Below the pieces are notes generated by a model. It saw nothing but the letters and a program-made list of their open reading frames with translations. It did not search any database and was not told the DNA's origin. Shown piece after piece: positions 1 through 11,090 of a stretch of 64,000 nucleotides of DNA. Each line of letters opens with the position of its first letter. Within the stretch, counting starts at the first letter, position 1. The stretch is from contig CAUYUJ010018727.1 in assembly GCA_963575745.1 (NCBI GenBank), forward strand, positions 677,650 to 741,649. The letters are read 5' to 3'. The position numbers were made by a program, and so were the translations under genes. The stretch comes from Prorocentrum cordatum. Its lineage: Eukaryota; Sar; Dinophyceae; Prorocentrales; Prorocentraceae.

Positions 1-587
1 CGATTGCATTACAGCAGTAGCAGTCGCCACTGCAATAGTAGCAGCAGCACCACCGAGCGATGGAGAGCCGCGGGTGGAGTAAATCAAGCAGGAGGAGCGG
101 CGACGATTCAGAAGAGAAAGAGGAGGAGCAACAGACGGCGAATGAGGACGGGACCGATGAAGCAATAAGATATTATATAAGTGTACGTCGCAATGTTGTG
201 TTGTGCCGTGGTCTTCTTCTTGCATCCTCATTTCTTGCCGCCTCTCATCATTTGTTGTCTGCCTCTCCTGTGATCCCAGCCTGAGGGCGACGCCTGGTGC
301 CTCGCTCCCAACAGACCCAGCCTCCTCACACGATCGCTGTTTTGCAGACACATCTCGAGAAAGTCCACGGCTGACATCCACAAAGACCCATGCGACTACC
401 ACCTGGCAACGGGTTGTATGAGTTGGCGAGGCTCGAACCGAAGCGCGCGAAAGGCGCGCGCGCGTGCATCTAGTACATACATGCACACTCAAACGATCTC
501 CCGCGCAAGCCCTCGCTCGCGCGCCGAAGGAGCGGAGTGTATTGCACCGCCCCGCGGGAGAGGCCCCTTCCCCCCGGCGCGGCGCCG
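1..587. other. gene-free stretch
   Basis: No coding sequence, RNA gene or repeat family is recognised here. Short open frames exist on both strands but none resembles a known domain. Confidence 0.5.
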
Positions 588-713
588 AAAACGACGATGA
601 CGACCGCAAGAATGGCCAGGACGACGACGACGATGCCATCGGCGGCGACGACGACGACGCGGCAGTACAGCGGCGACGGCGCCGACGGCGACAACGACGA
701 AGACGACGACGTG
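588..713. repeat. imperfect GAC/CGA trinucleotide microsatellite
   Basis: Runs of GACGAC are interrupted by short non-repeat segments. Three frames on each strand stay open because of the triplet repeat, which gives Asp-, Arg- or Thr-rich shadow peptides without coding support. Confidence 0.85.
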
Positions 714-2193
714 TCCTCGTTTTGGGGTGTTGTCTGCGCTTCTGGAGACTCCCGCATCCCGGATGACTTGCCAGGATGGATTATGGCAGGAGTCCGTGGA
801 CCGATCTCGAGCGGATTTAGGAAGAGGGGACGAAGGAGGAGGACTTGAGCAAACCCAAAATGTATCAACAGAGTTGCAATATACCCTCCCGTCCTAAGGC
901 TCCTCAGTGGCCCCTACAAGTTGGAGGTTGGAGTGCGAGATCGAAGTGCGCCAGATTCCCCTGGCAGGTACATCGGTTCTGGTTTCGGCTCGTGTGGTGA
1001 CATGCGTGCGGGCGGGGCGGGGGCTGCGGCAGGGCCGGAGAGGTCCCTGTGTTCTTCCCCTCCGGTCGAGCGGTGGCCCCCGCGCGGTTGCCTTGGTGGT
1101 TGTCCCATGGTTTGTGTTGGCATTGTCCCGTGGTTTTCCTACGGTGGTCCAGCACTTGTTCCGTTGTTGTCTGTTTTGTCTTGTGGTTGCTCCCTGGTTA
1201 TTTTGTGCGTGTACAGCGGTTGTTTCGTGATTGTCCCGTGGTTGGTCCGATGGTTGCCTTACGGTTGTCCCGTGGCAGTTGCGGGCTTGTCGAGTGTCCC
1301 GTGGATGTTCGTGGTTGGCCCAGGCGCCGCGCTCCTGCTCTGGTCCACGCTCGTTGCGGGCATGCTGGCCAGGACACGGCCAGGGGCGGCGCGCCCCTGC
1401 ACACAGGCCGCGCCCAGCGTCGACCCGCTGTTCGCACGGGGCTGCGTGCGCGGAGCCCCGGCTCATCGACGCGGGGATCGACGGTGCCAACCTGCGGCAG
1501 TCTGAGGCGGCGCTCCGCGGCGGACGATCTGCGGACGAGAGAGAGCGGCCAGCCTCGCGGCGCCGCGCGACGGCAGGCAGAACGAGGCGTGCGACTGCAG
1601 GACGGTGGCGGACGGCTTCGAGGACGCCATCCTCGCGGAGCCCGCTCGATCCTCATGGGATGTGCTGTGCGGCTGTTGCGCTGGGTATTCCCAGTCGCCA
1701 GGCGCTCCTAGGCGCTGCCAAGCGCTGTCAAGTGCTCCCAAGCTTCGGAGCCCTGCGGGCTGCGGAGGGAGCACCCGGGCACCGAGGCGCAGGGCTGGGG
1801 TTCCAGCCGCCAATGGGCGCGGAGCGAGCGCGGGAGCCGCGGCCTGCGGGGCGCGGCCCGGGGGTGGAGCTCCCCAAGGAGGGCGCGAGGGCGGCTGGCT
1901 TGGCGCAGGAGTGCGCCCGAGGGCCGAGGGCCGAGGGCCGCCAAGAGCAACCGAGGGCCGAGGGCCGCCAAGTACTTCAAGGGGGGCAGAGAGAGAGCTC
2001 GCCGTGCGTGCGGAAAGGTTCTGAGCAGAGGCACTCGATGGGTTCCCAGCGGCCGGCGATGGCCCCGGCGTTGTCGGTGTCGGCAGCGCTCCCGAAACGA
2101 GCGAGACCCGAACCCTTCGCGGCCCAGGGGAGGCCCCCTGGTCTTTGTGCCCCCTTCCTCCTTCCTCGCCTCCACATCCTTCTCGTCCTCCCC
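714..2193. other. GC-rich stretch, no gene recognised
   Basis: About 1.5 kb with high GC and no recognisable domain. From 1070 to 1340 the + strand is rich in short GTGGTT- and GTCCCGTGG-like words, a degenerate local repeat. The stretch 1480-1660 has exon-like codon use on the + strand but gives no recognisable peptide. Confidence 0.4.
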
Positions 2194-2226
2194 CATCATC
2201 GTCATCGTCATCGTCAGCATCATCAG

Positions 2227-2302
<76 letters not shown>
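2194..2302. repeat. CAT/ATC trinucleotide microsatellite
   Basis: A nearly pure run of CAT triplets follows a short CATCGT/CAGCAT lead-in. Its open frames (poly-His, poly-Ile, poly-Ser, poly-Met) are artefacts of the repeat. Confidence 0.95.
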
Positions 2303-3480
2303 TTTCTCCCTTCCTCCGCTCCCGCTCGCTGTCGCTGTAGATGTGTGGGGCCATCATAATCACCAGCATCATCCTCACCGTCGCAATGCCGACTTCATCG
2401 CAGCCGTTATCATCACTCTTGTCATCTTGAACCCCGTCGTTGGGATCACTGCGACTGGTCATGCCAGGGGTATGTTGGAGGTCTCTCGGGGGCCTCTTGG
2501 GGATGGTCAACATGCAGATTCGAGTTCCCTTCTATTCGGCCTTTGACTGGGCGCGGTCCAGGGGACCGGGGAACCTCCACGGCCGATGGTTCAGTGTTTC
2601 GGGCCATTTTTGGGGGGGCCGACCCGAGCGCCTCCAAGATTACCCAAGATGCTCTCAGGAGGGTCTCAGAACGGACCATGCCATGTTGGACTGCGCGGAA
2701 TTCCGACCACGCTTTTGAGGTCTCTGAATACAAAGCACGCGAGCCGTCCCAGGAGCGCCCAGAAGCACCCAACAGCGCCTGGAGTTCTGCGATCGGGGGG
2801 CCATTAGTTCTGCATGCTTGCAGAATCATCAAGGTTCCGTACTCCCAAAAAAAAGCCCGGTAGATCCGTACTTATTGTTTTTGTTCAGAACCCTAGCGTC
2901 TTCTGGAATATTGAAGGAATCTTGGAATTCTGTACAAATCCCACAGCGTCCACAGGATTCCCGCTAGTCCCCCAAGGACTTGTTCTTAGCTATCCTGGCG
3001 GTTTTCCATGGAATCCAAAGGGTTCTCGATGGATTCCGATCGGAATTCCTTGGGGTTTTGGCGGGTTTTCGAGTCCGCGTCTGCCGATGTCCTACGGAAT
3101 CCAGAGGATGTCGCTGGGTGTTCCGGAGGGACACTGAAGCATCCCTCTGCGCGAGTTGCTCGGCGGACTCCGCCCTCTTGTGCCTCGAGGCGCCACTCAT
3201 CTCGGAGGGGGACACCCGCCGATGCGACGCAGCTCCCCCGCCAGAGCCTCCCGCCCGCGCGGCGCCCAGTCTGGCCGCGTGGCGCCATCCCCTTCGCGAA
3301 GCGAGGCCCCTTGCCCAGATCGCAGAGAAATGACCCCCGTGGATGCGACGCACCACTGCCCCCCCCCTCCTGCTAGGGCCCCGCGCGGGGGTGAGAGTCC
3401 GTGACGGAAGTTCCCCCTCGGGTGCAGGGGGGCTTGGGACTTGGGCGGCGCGAGCGCGCCTTCGAGAATTGACCGGCCCC
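2303..3480. other. gene-free stretch with degenerate GGAATCC-type words
   Basis: No gene is recognised. Between about 2900 and 3130 words such as GGAATCC, GGATTCC and GGAATTCC recur at irregular spacing, as in a decayed simple repeat. Confidence 0.4.
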
Positions 3481-3709
3481 TCCTCCTCCGCCTCCTCTTC
3501 CCACTCCCATTCCCACTCCCACTCCCACTCCCACTCCCGCTCCTACTACAAGTCCTCCTCCTCCTCCTCCTCCTCCTCCTCCTCCTCCTCCTCCTCCTCC
3601 TCCTCCTCCTTACTAGTCCTCCTCCGCATCCACATCCGCATCCGCATCCTCCTCCTCATCCCCCTCCTCCTCCTCCTCCTCCTCCTCCGCCTCCTCCTCC
3701 TCCTCTCTA
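3481..3709. repeat. TCC microsatellite with an embedded CCCACT-type hexamer run
   Basis: A pyrimidine-rich tract. The first part has CCCATT/CCCACT hexamers (about 3500-3540), then long TCC runs, then CATCCG and TCC again. The strand asymmetry is strong: purines are nearly absent from the + strand. Confidence 0.9.
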
Positions 3710-4213
3710 TCCCGGCGCCCGCCAGCGAACTCCACTCCTACCGCGAGTCGATATTCATGGGCGAGACGCGCCTCGGGCGGCACGAGGTCGAGAGGCGTTC
3801 GCGCCCTCCTGGGCCGCCCTTGCCGTGTGCCGCCGTCCTCTGGGGAGGAGGTTTTGTTGCTGGAGCCCTGCTGGCGATGCATCTCCCCACATGCCACGTG
3901 GCCGTCTGTCAATCTTGGACGGGTACACCTCAGGCGATGCTCAAGAAAACTTACATTTTCGGCCAGAGTCTCAATATTCTTAATGTTTCAATTGAATTCC
4001 TAAGATTTTGATAGAAATTCTGGGTTTTATTAAAATTCTGAGACTATGAATTTCTTAACCCATGATTTCTTAAGCATTTCGCAGGGTGTACGCTGCAGAA
4101 GGTGCCACACATCCGCGCCTCGTGTCGGTTCTCCCGCACACGGGAGCCGCACGCCTCACGAAGCATTGGAGATTGGCACCGGCGCAGGAGCGACGTCGGG
4201 GGGGATTGGGAAG
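3710..4213. other. gene-free stretch
   Basis: Nothing recognisable. It includes an AT-richer patch around 3960-4050. Confidence 0.4.
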
Positions 4214-4269
4214 CGGAGGAGGAGGAAGGAGGAGGAGGAGGAAGAGGAGGAGGAGGAGGAGGAGGAGAG
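4214..4269. repeat. GGA microsatellite
   Basis: A purine-only run of GGA/GAGGA triplets. Confidence 0.9.
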
Positions 4270-5097
4270 TAGGATACGCCCCCCCCTGCATCCTCCAGTT
4301 CTGGAACTGTGGGGGGCTCCACGCGGCCACGTCTGGGCGCCTCGGCCAGCGGAGGGGAGGGAGGAGGGAGGCGGCGCGCGCAAAAGCGCGAGGGGACCCG
4401 CGCTCCGCTCGGCGCCGGAGCGCGCGAATCTGGGAGACCCACGGATCCAGGCATCCGACGATGTGTTGTATCAGTCAGAGGGCCCCTGACCTTGAGATTT
4501 GGGTGCCGAATACGTTTTGCACCGGGCGGCTTCGCTGGGTTTCGGGCAGCCCGACTCGAGAACGGCAGCAGGAAGTTGAGGCCGAGGGGCCCAGTCATGA
4601 TTTCTCACGATGCAGCCGTTCTGTTGCGCGTCGTCGGATCTCAGGGGCCGCCTCGACCAGACCAGGGAGAGGCAGGCGCCGCTGGACCCCTCGGTGGCCT
4701 CGGAGAGAAGTCTTCTTGGAAGCACGTGCCCCGTCGGAGGCGCCGCGGCTGCCTTCGGCGCGGTGGCTGTGTCCGAGCTCTCGCGAGGGAGCTCGGTGAG
4801 AACAAGTCTCGGTATCGGGCGGTCCAGGTTTTCCTGGATCTGGCAGGTTCGCGCCGTGTCGGCGCGGCGGCAACCCCAGCGCGGACGTTCAAAGATTGAA
4901 CGCATCCTGTGGTCAGGGTTGGCCGACATCGAGCGATCTGCGCCATCGGAAAGACGCGACCGCTCAAGGTTGACAGGTCCCCAATTCAAAACTCGTCAAT
5001 ATACGTTGCATGTGTTGGTCTGCGCCCGCCCTGCCACCGCGAACCATCGTCTTCCGTGGTTTGCACCCGTGCGCGTGCGGGTATGTGGAACATGTAA
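4270..5097. other. gene-free stretch
   Basis: GC-rich sequence with open frames in several phases but no recognisable domain or repeat family. Confidence 0.4.
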
Positions 5098-5755
5098 AGT
5101 GTGTGTGTGTGTGTGTGCGTGTGTGTGTGAGTGTGTGTGTGTGTGGGGGGGGGGGGAGTGTGTGGGGGGGGAGTATGTGGGTTGAGTGTGTGTGTGTGTG
5201 TGCGTTTGTCTGTGTGCGTGTGTGTATGTGTGTATGTATGTGTGTGTCTGTATGTGTGAGTACGAGTGTGTGTGTGTGCGTGTGCGTGTGCGTGTGCGTG
5301 TGCGTGTGGTGTGTTTGGGGTGTGTGTGTGTGTGGTGTGTGTGGTGTGTGTGGTGTGTGTGCCGGTGTGTGCCGGTGTGTGCCGGTGTGTGTGTGTTGTG
5401 TGTGTGCGTGTGTGTGTCGGGGGGTCGGGGTGGGGAGGGAGTGGGTGGTTGGGGGGGGTGCGTGTGGGGTGGGAGTGGATGTGGGTGTGCGTGCAAGTGC
5501 AAGTGCGTGTTCGTGTGCGTTTGCGTGTGCGTGTGCGTGTGCGTGTGCGTGTGCGGGTGCGGGCGCGTGTGCGTGTGCGTGTGCGTGTGCGTGTGCGTGT
5601 GCGTGTGCGTGCGTGTGTGTGTGTGTGTGCGTGTGCGTGTGCGAGTGTGTGTGTGTGTGGGTGGGTGGGTGTGGGTGTGGGTGTGGGTGTTGGTGTGGCT
5701 GCAGGTGTGGGTGCGGGTGCGGATGCGGTTGTGGGTGCGGGTTCGGGTGCGACTC
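5098..5755. repeat. TG-rich tract with GTGTGC, CCGGTGTGTG and GGGTGTG sub-repeats
   Basis: More than 600 bases of alternating G/T with few A or C on the + strand. Blocks change from pure TG to GTGTGC hexamers (around 5275-5305 and 5515-5650), CCGGTGTGTG repeats (around 5360-5390) and GGGTGT repeats (5660-5750). It is low-complexity and not coding, although it keeps Cys/Val frames open. Confidence 0.95.
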
Positions 5756-6556
5756 CACATGACGGGCATTTCCCAGCAGCGACATTTGTACCAGCTTGAA
5801 TGAAACATGTAAGGCTGGGATTCAGCAGCCAACTTTTTGTGGTTGGATGGGTATTGTGCCGTACCGTGCCGTGGTGGCGTGCCGTGGTTTCGTGTCAATA
5901 GTGCCGTTCCGGGTGTATTGTCCAACCCAATGTTTGCGATTGTTGTTCGGGCGCGGGGGTCCGAATAGTTATGCCCTTAGCTATGCTGTGCTCGGCCGTG
6001 GCCTTCACAGGACCCCGACCGAGCCTGGCCGGTTGCGTGCGGCCGGTTCGGTCGCTGGCATGCGGTGGCATGCGGTCTCGGTTGCGTGCGTCGCGGCCGG
6101 TTGCATGCGGTCGGCTCGGTTGTGTCGTTGCTTCCCTCTCGGCCGTTTCCGGCAGACTCGGTCTCGGTCGGGCTCGGCCTCGCTGTCAGCTGAGTCGTCT
6201 GTTTTGTTGGCGTTGCCGTCGTGGACGGCCCGTGGCCACTGCACGCCTGCCGCCTCCCTGGGCTGATCCTGGCCCACAGTCGAGACGCCGAACAAGCACT
6301 GCTCTGGGGTCAGCAGGTGCTCTGGCTTCCGAGCCGCCCCCCAGATCGACCCCACTGGCCCGGTGACGCCTCGGGCGCCGCCCTTGGCGCGCTCCGCGGG
6401 CCAGGGGAGGGGGGCTGGAGCGATCCACTGAATCCAGGGGGACCTTCAAAAGTTCATGTTCACGCAGGTGTTCCCCATATCCTGGGTACGGGGCTCTTGC
6501 CATTAGTGTCACGCCTCCGGCTCCCCTTACCCCCGCCTGTTCCTTCTCCCACCCTT
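5756..6556. other. gene-free stretch
   Basis: GTGCCGT-type words repeat near 5855-5890 and CGGTTGCGTGCGG-type words near 6030-6120. No gene is recognised. Confidence 0.4.
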
Positions 6557-6785
6557 CATGCACAGACACTCTCGCACGGAGGTGCGCTCACACTCACGCC
6601 CTACCCATATTTATATTCGCTTGCTAAGACCCGCTTATATTGCGACCCATTCAGATTTGTCATACTCAGACTCACTCAGACGCAGACTCACTCATGCTCA
6701 GATTCACCCATATTCACTGACAGTAAGACCCACTCACAGAAAGACTCACTCATACTCAGGCCCACTCAGAGCTGCTCACACTGAT
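6557..6785. repeat. degenerate CACTCA-type simple repeat
   Basis: The words CACTCA, ACTCAC and CCCACTCA recur about every 10-15 bases through the segment, with many substitutions. Confidence 0.65.
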
Positions 6786-6799
6786 CATGCATGGCAGTT

Positions 6800-7390
6800 G
6801 GACCACCCAATGGGGAGTTGCCAGGGTGTTTGACACGGGCCCGTTCGCGCCCAGATCGTTGAGATGTATCGAGCTAAACGCCCATTCGCGGTTGTGGGTG
6901 CGTCTCTTTCCAGAGCCCCATAATCACCGCGATATAGTAGGCATTGCATATTAACGCCCAAGGGGGAGCCGCCAGGGAGTATGGCACAGGCTTGTCGCGT
7001 CCATAGCGAAGCACCCGTTCGCGGCTGTGGACGCATCTCTGGTTCAGAGATCTATGGTCACTGCAATCTAGCAGGCGTGAAATGGGGACCACCCAAATGG
7101 GGAGTTGCCAGGGTGTTTGGCACTGGCCCTTTCGCGCCCAGATTGGTGGGACCTCTCGAGTAGAATACCCGTTTGTGGTTGTGGAAGCGATTAACTCTTT
7201 TCCTCAGCCACATGATCATCGCGATGAAGCAGGTATGGCATCCTGGCCTCCCAATGGGGGGGGATAGGTGACACGGGCCTGTGCGCGCCGAGATCCGTGG
7301 GCCCTCTCGAGTAGAGACGGGCAATCGTGGCTCTGGGCGCGTTTCTGCTTAGAGCCTCGTGGTGACCGCGATGCATCAGGCCCAGATCAC
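6800..7390. repeat. tandem repeat, about 150 bp, four diverged units
   Basis: Four successive units share an ordered set of words: CCAATGGGGAGTTGCCAGGG, then CACGGGCC..CGCGCC, then TCGAG..AGA, then a GTGGTTGTGG-like word, then AGAGCC..ATGGTCACCGCGAT. Equivalent points fall at about 6815, 6966, 7102 and 7259, so the spacing varies from 136 to 158 bases. No coding frame survives across units. Confidence 0.7.
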
Positions 7391-7461
7391 CCGGGCTTCA
7401 CAAGAGGGAGTGGCTGAACATGAGGTGCACACGTGCGCGAGGAGGCGAACATCGTCTACGT

Positions 7462-7492
<31 letters not shown>

Positions 7493-7959
7493 AAGACGAC
7501 GAAAGACGACGACAACGACGACGACGAACGACGACGACGAAGACGACGGCAACAACGACTTCAGCATCTCCGCGTCGAGTACGCTTTTTTCTGCTGGAGG
7601 CCCGGGGCCCGGGGCCCGGGGCAGGGCCCGGCGTGCGCGCGCGTGCGCGCCCGTCCAGGGCTCGAGGGGTCGCGCTCGCGCGGCCGCCAGCGTGGGCCCA
7701 CCCGTGCGCCTGGACGGCGCGCCGCGCGCGCACCCGTCGCGCGGCCGTGTCCCCGAGGCCGCCTCGACAGGCCCGCCACGGCCGACAGGAGCCGCGAGCC
7801 ACGCTCGGAGAAGAGGAGGACCGAAGCCACATGTGGACCTCCCAAGAAGCGGACGGTGGTTTGGTTTTGGGGGGGTTCTTTGAGCTGTCTTGGAGAGTTC
7901 CAGCGGGTCTGGGCATCTTGGAGGACTGTGACCACTCCCCCTTTCATTCGAACCCCGTT
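7391..7959. other. gene-free stretch upstream of the channel gene
   Basis: Apart from the trinucleotide run listed separately and a short GGCCCGGGGCCC repeat near 7595-7625, nothing is recognised. Confidence 0.4.
7460..7552. repeat. GAC trinucleotide microsatellite
   Basis: Runs of GACGACGAC are interrupted by AAAGAC and AACGAC units. Confidence 0.9.
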
Positions 7960-8055
7960 CCGCGCGGAGTTCTCGGATCTGCGCTGGGCCACCCTGTCAG
8001 CGCCTCGGGCGGCGCCCCGCCCAGGGTCCAGCGCCGAACCGAGAAATCCGTGCGG
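7960..8055. mobile_element. small foldback element (TIR family, copy 1)
   Basis: A 96-bp segment whose ends are inverted repeats of about 25 bp. The left end reads CCGCGCGGAGTTCTCGG; the complement of the right end reads CCGCACGGATTTCTCGG. The middle is GGCGCC-rich. Three other copies in this window share the ends and the GC-rich middle (8315-8465, 10356-10475, 37856-37976). It has the size and shape of a MITE, with no coding capacity. Confidence 0.6.
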
Positions 8056-8314
8056 CCTTCCACAAGGGTATAGTTATGAAGCTGTTTCTTCCCACATTCC
8101 CGGCATAGTCCGAGCAGACGGGGTCCGAGGATCGCGCCGTATCGCCGATGCATCGGAAATATGCGGCTCGATTCGGAGCTCGATGTTCTCAATCCCGACG
8201 TCGCCGATGCATCGCCGATGCGGTGCGTTCCTCAGACATCTACTTCGGCCCCAGTCGGGTGGCCCCCGCTTACGCAGCAGAACAAGAAACAGTAAAAACA
8301 ATAGATTACTTTCA

Positions 8315-8465
8315 AAGATCTGCACGGGCTTCTCGGGTCATCAGTTGAACCACCCCCCACACACCTTGAACGGAGCCTTTGGCGCCGCCCCTGGCGCCAC
8401 AGGCACGCCAGGGTGCGTGGAGGGGGGTCCAGTGCCGACCCAAGAGATATCCGTGCGGATTTCCG
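8315..8465. mobile_element. small foldback element (TIR family, copy 2)
   Basis: About 150 bp. The left end GATCTGCACGGGCTTCTC pairs with the right end (complement ATCCGCACGGATATCTC), with a GGCGCC-rich interior. It lies 140 bases upstream of the channel start codon, so it is part of the 5' flank or leader of that gene. Confidence 0.55.
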
Positions 8466-8575
8466 AAATGTCGTATTTTGTGATTTCTTGTGGTTCCCCT
8501 CAAGTGAGTGGGCTTCATCGGCCTCCACACCCCTCTGGTGATATCGTCAAAAGGCTCGGAGCACAGCTCCCCCAG

Positions 8576-8604
8576 TCGTGGCTGGCCCGCGTCAAGCCAC
8601 CGCC
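8576..8604 (+). promoter_or_regulatory. putative trans-splice acceptor and start context of the channel gene
   Basis: An AG at 8595-8596 sits 8 nt before the ATG at 8605, and the start context GCCACCGCCATG is close to the eukaryotic optimum. The 21 nt ending at 8596 (starting TCGTGGC, ending TCAAG) resemble the dinoflagellate spliced leader at about 11 of 21 positions, with most mismatches being transitions. It could be a much-decayed leader relic, or only a normal acceptor. Confidence 0.3.
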
Positions 8605-9300
8605 ATGACTGCGAGCATGACCTCGAGCCAGTACGACCAGAAGTTCCACGGGCTGCGGCAGGCGGCGGCGGCCGCAGAGGCCCCGCCTGGCGAGGAAGTT
8701 GTGAGCAGGCCGCTCGCGGGCGGGCTGCGGTCGGCCGCAGTGCAGCCGCTCCCAAATCTCAGAAAGGCGTCGGTGGGGAGCGGCGGCGGGGGTGGCCGCC
8801 GGAACTCCGTGCGTTCCCTGAACGGCATCGCCAATGGCAACGACCTGGACATGATGAACACCCGCCTGGGGTCGGTAGTCCGGCGGCAGAACCCCTCACA
8901 GACCGACATCGGCCTTCAGATTGGGGAGTGGCTTGCCAGGGCCAAGATGCAGTGGATGACCAAGCTGCGCGGCAAGTCGCTGGACTTGAAGGAGCAGGAG
9001 GTGGACACGCTCGCGTCAATCATCCGCATGTACCGCGGAATCCAGGAGGAGGAAGTCCCGGACCACGAGAAAGTCTTGCCGGATCGTGGTTGGTTCGAGA
9101 TCATGATGGGCATCGTGGTGATGGGCAACATGATTGTGATTGGCCTCGAGCTCGAGGCCGAAGGCCTTGCAACGAACGACCGCGACGTCGTCTGGATTGT
9201 CGCGGAGGCCGTGTTCTGCTTCGCGTTCGTGTCAGAGGTTGCCCTGAAGTTCCGTTACCATACGTGGCGGTGGATTTTCTTCGATTGGCCCAACATAATA
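8605..9300 (+). CDS. cation channel exon 1: N-terminal tail, S1 and S2
   Basis: The reading frame opens at the ATG at 8605, the first ATG of the frame, in a GCCACCGCC context. The first 150 or so residues are a polar cytoplasmic tail with Ala-, Gly- and Arg-rich patches (for example GGGGGRRNSVRS) and the stretch IGEWLARAKMQWMTKLRGKS. S1 follows as GWFEIMMGIVVMGNMIVIG and S2 as VVWIVAEAVFCFAFVSEVAL, ending KFRYHTWRWIFFDWPN at the S2-S3 boundary. The frame then meets TGA at 9301, so the donor lies at or just before that. No GT donor fits; GC at 9291 or GA at 9287 are candidates. An alternative non-ATG start at 8578 would add nine residues and is less likely. Confidence 0.75.
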
Positions 9301-9439
9301 TGATGGGCTTCGCTTCCTGCCTCGACGAAGAACAACTGCAGAATTTCACTGTACACAGAGACCCTGAACATCAACGCTGTATGAGAACACTCATGTGGAG
9401 TCAAAATCAAACGAGGCGTTCTTGGTGTGGGTGGCCAGT

Positions 9440-10290
9440 GCAGCCAGCAACCGAGCGCGGCACAGAACGGTGCGCGAGCACGGCATCGCACATCTGTCGA
9501 ATCCCAAAATTTCGGCATGGAAAGGCCTTCGCGCACGGCACAGCCTATCCCTCGCATACTTAGGCACGGTACGCGTGCACGGCAAGGCACAGCACGGCAC
9601 GGCACGTTGTTTGCACTCTAAAGCCGAAGCACGGCACAGCATGCGGGCACGGCAGTGCAAGGCGTTGTTCGCCTTCTAGAATCTAGGCGCGGCACGGCAC
9701 GACGCCTTCGCCGCATTCCAGAACAGACAGAGGCGCGACACCGCAGGCACGCGGCACGGCGCGTCACAGCACCTTTGTCGCATCATGGAACACGGGCACG
9801 ACATGTGGGCACGGCTTTGCACATTTCCCGCGTTCTCGAATTTGTCCACGGCGAGGCATTACGCGGCACGGCGCATCTTTCGCTGCGTGGAACTCACGCA
9901 CGGCACCGCACGGCATTGCCGTCTGCACTGTAAAACTTAGACACGGCACGTTGACGCACCATCTCGCGCCACATTTGCCGCATTCTAGAAGTATTGCATT
10001 GCAGAGTTCTCACATTCCAGAATTGCCCAACGGCGCGGCACGGCTGGTTTTACCCAGTCTACAAGTGAGGCACGGCACGGCATGGCACGGTCACCGCGTT
10101 CTAGAATTTGGGCACAGCACGCGGGCATGGCTTGATACCTCACAGGTGTCTCATTTTGTCGCGTTCTAGAATTTAGGCACGGCCCGACGCGAGGGCACGG
10201 CGCGGCGGCACGACATATTGTCCGTGCCCTGGAACTCATGCGCTGCATTTTCCTTGCACGGCACGCGGGGACGGCACGGCAGGGCTTGTG
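9440..10290. repeat. degenerate repeat array built on GGCACGGCACGG and TTCTAGAATTT
   Basis: The word TTCTAGAA followed by a short AT patch and GGCACGGC recurs at 9674, 9981, 10100 and 10162, with weaker versions near 9613, 9715, 9833, 9928 and 10014. The spaces between them are filled with GCACGG and CACGGC. Spacing is irregular (about 60-120 bases). It is non-coding and lies in channel intron 1. Confidence 0.7.
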
Positions 10291-10355
10291 TGTTGCATTA
10301 GTTATGTTCCATGCACGGTTGCGCTCGTTGTTTAGGAACATAATCATGTTCGGAC

Positions 10356-10475
10356 GTCCGCGCGGATTTTTGTGGGATCGGCGTTGCACCACCCCTCCTT
10401 GGCACGTGAAGCGCGCTTAGGGCGGCGCCAGAGGCACCGCGAGAGGTGCGAGCGCCAACAGAGCTCCGCCCGGAC
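10356..10475. mobile_element. small foldback element (TIR family, copy 3)
   Basis: About 120 bp inside channel intron 1. The left end GTCCGCGCGGATTTTTGT is mirrored by the right end (complement GTCCGGGCGGAGCTCTGT). The interior is GGCGCC-rich like the other copies. Confidence 0.5.
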
Positions 10476-11090
10476 CTCGAGCACTTTATGCGCATGCAGT
10501 TTTGTTGTTATTATCTTGTCACCAGTCACGAGCATGAGCCTTTGCAGTTGGTGTAGTTTGCTGGTCAGCATTTGCCTTTGGCATTATCCTTGGTAATTCT
10601 TCCAGCTTTTATTGCTGAAATAGAACCTCGTTGTGGCTGCCATTTTTTCTTAGGGATGCCGCGCTGCACTTCCATCCATTGCAGTATACATCCAGCCCCG
10701 CTTTGCGTGGCTGTCAGGAGGAGCAGTGCGTGAAGCTCAAAAACCGAGGCAGCTGATTTGGTTCGTTGGATGCTGATCTGGCAGGCTTGCAATTTGGCCA
10801 GTCAGCAGATTGACTAGCAGGCTGGCTGCTTGAATTGGCTGGCTGGCTTGTTGGTGGGTTCGGAGTGTGGATCCTGTTTTGCACGAGGGGCCGTGGCCTC
10901 TACAGGGGATCGCCGCATTGGGAACGGGGACCCACAGCTTGCACGACGAATCTTAGCTCAAGGTCCTTTGCACTAGACCCAAGAGTGTCACGCGAGGACG
11001 AGACGGAGACAGATGAGCCCACGAGGCTTCCAAAAGGGCCCCGGACGCCTCGAGGGTGTGCTCCAAAAACGCCAGGAAATCCTTGGCAAG

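Larger units (their letters stand above)
9301..11090. other. channel intron 1
   Basis: About 1.8 kb between the S2 and S3 coding parts. It holds the degenerate CACGGCACGG array (9440-10290) and one foldback element (10356-10475). The last 600 bases show nothing recognisable. Confidence 0.6.

Noticed and set aside
1231-2340. Long + strand frame (369 codons) ending in poly-His
   Set aside because: It crosses a CAT microsatellite and Arg/Ala-rich GC sequence, is mirrored by open frames on the other strand and has no recognisable domain.
2590-2620. GGGCCATTTTTGGGG as a spliced-leader relic
   Set aside because: Only the central eight bases match; the flanks do not.
4964-5925. His/Thr- and Cys/Val-rich frames of 250-309 codons
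   Set aside because: They are translations of the TG-rich tract and stay open in several phases.
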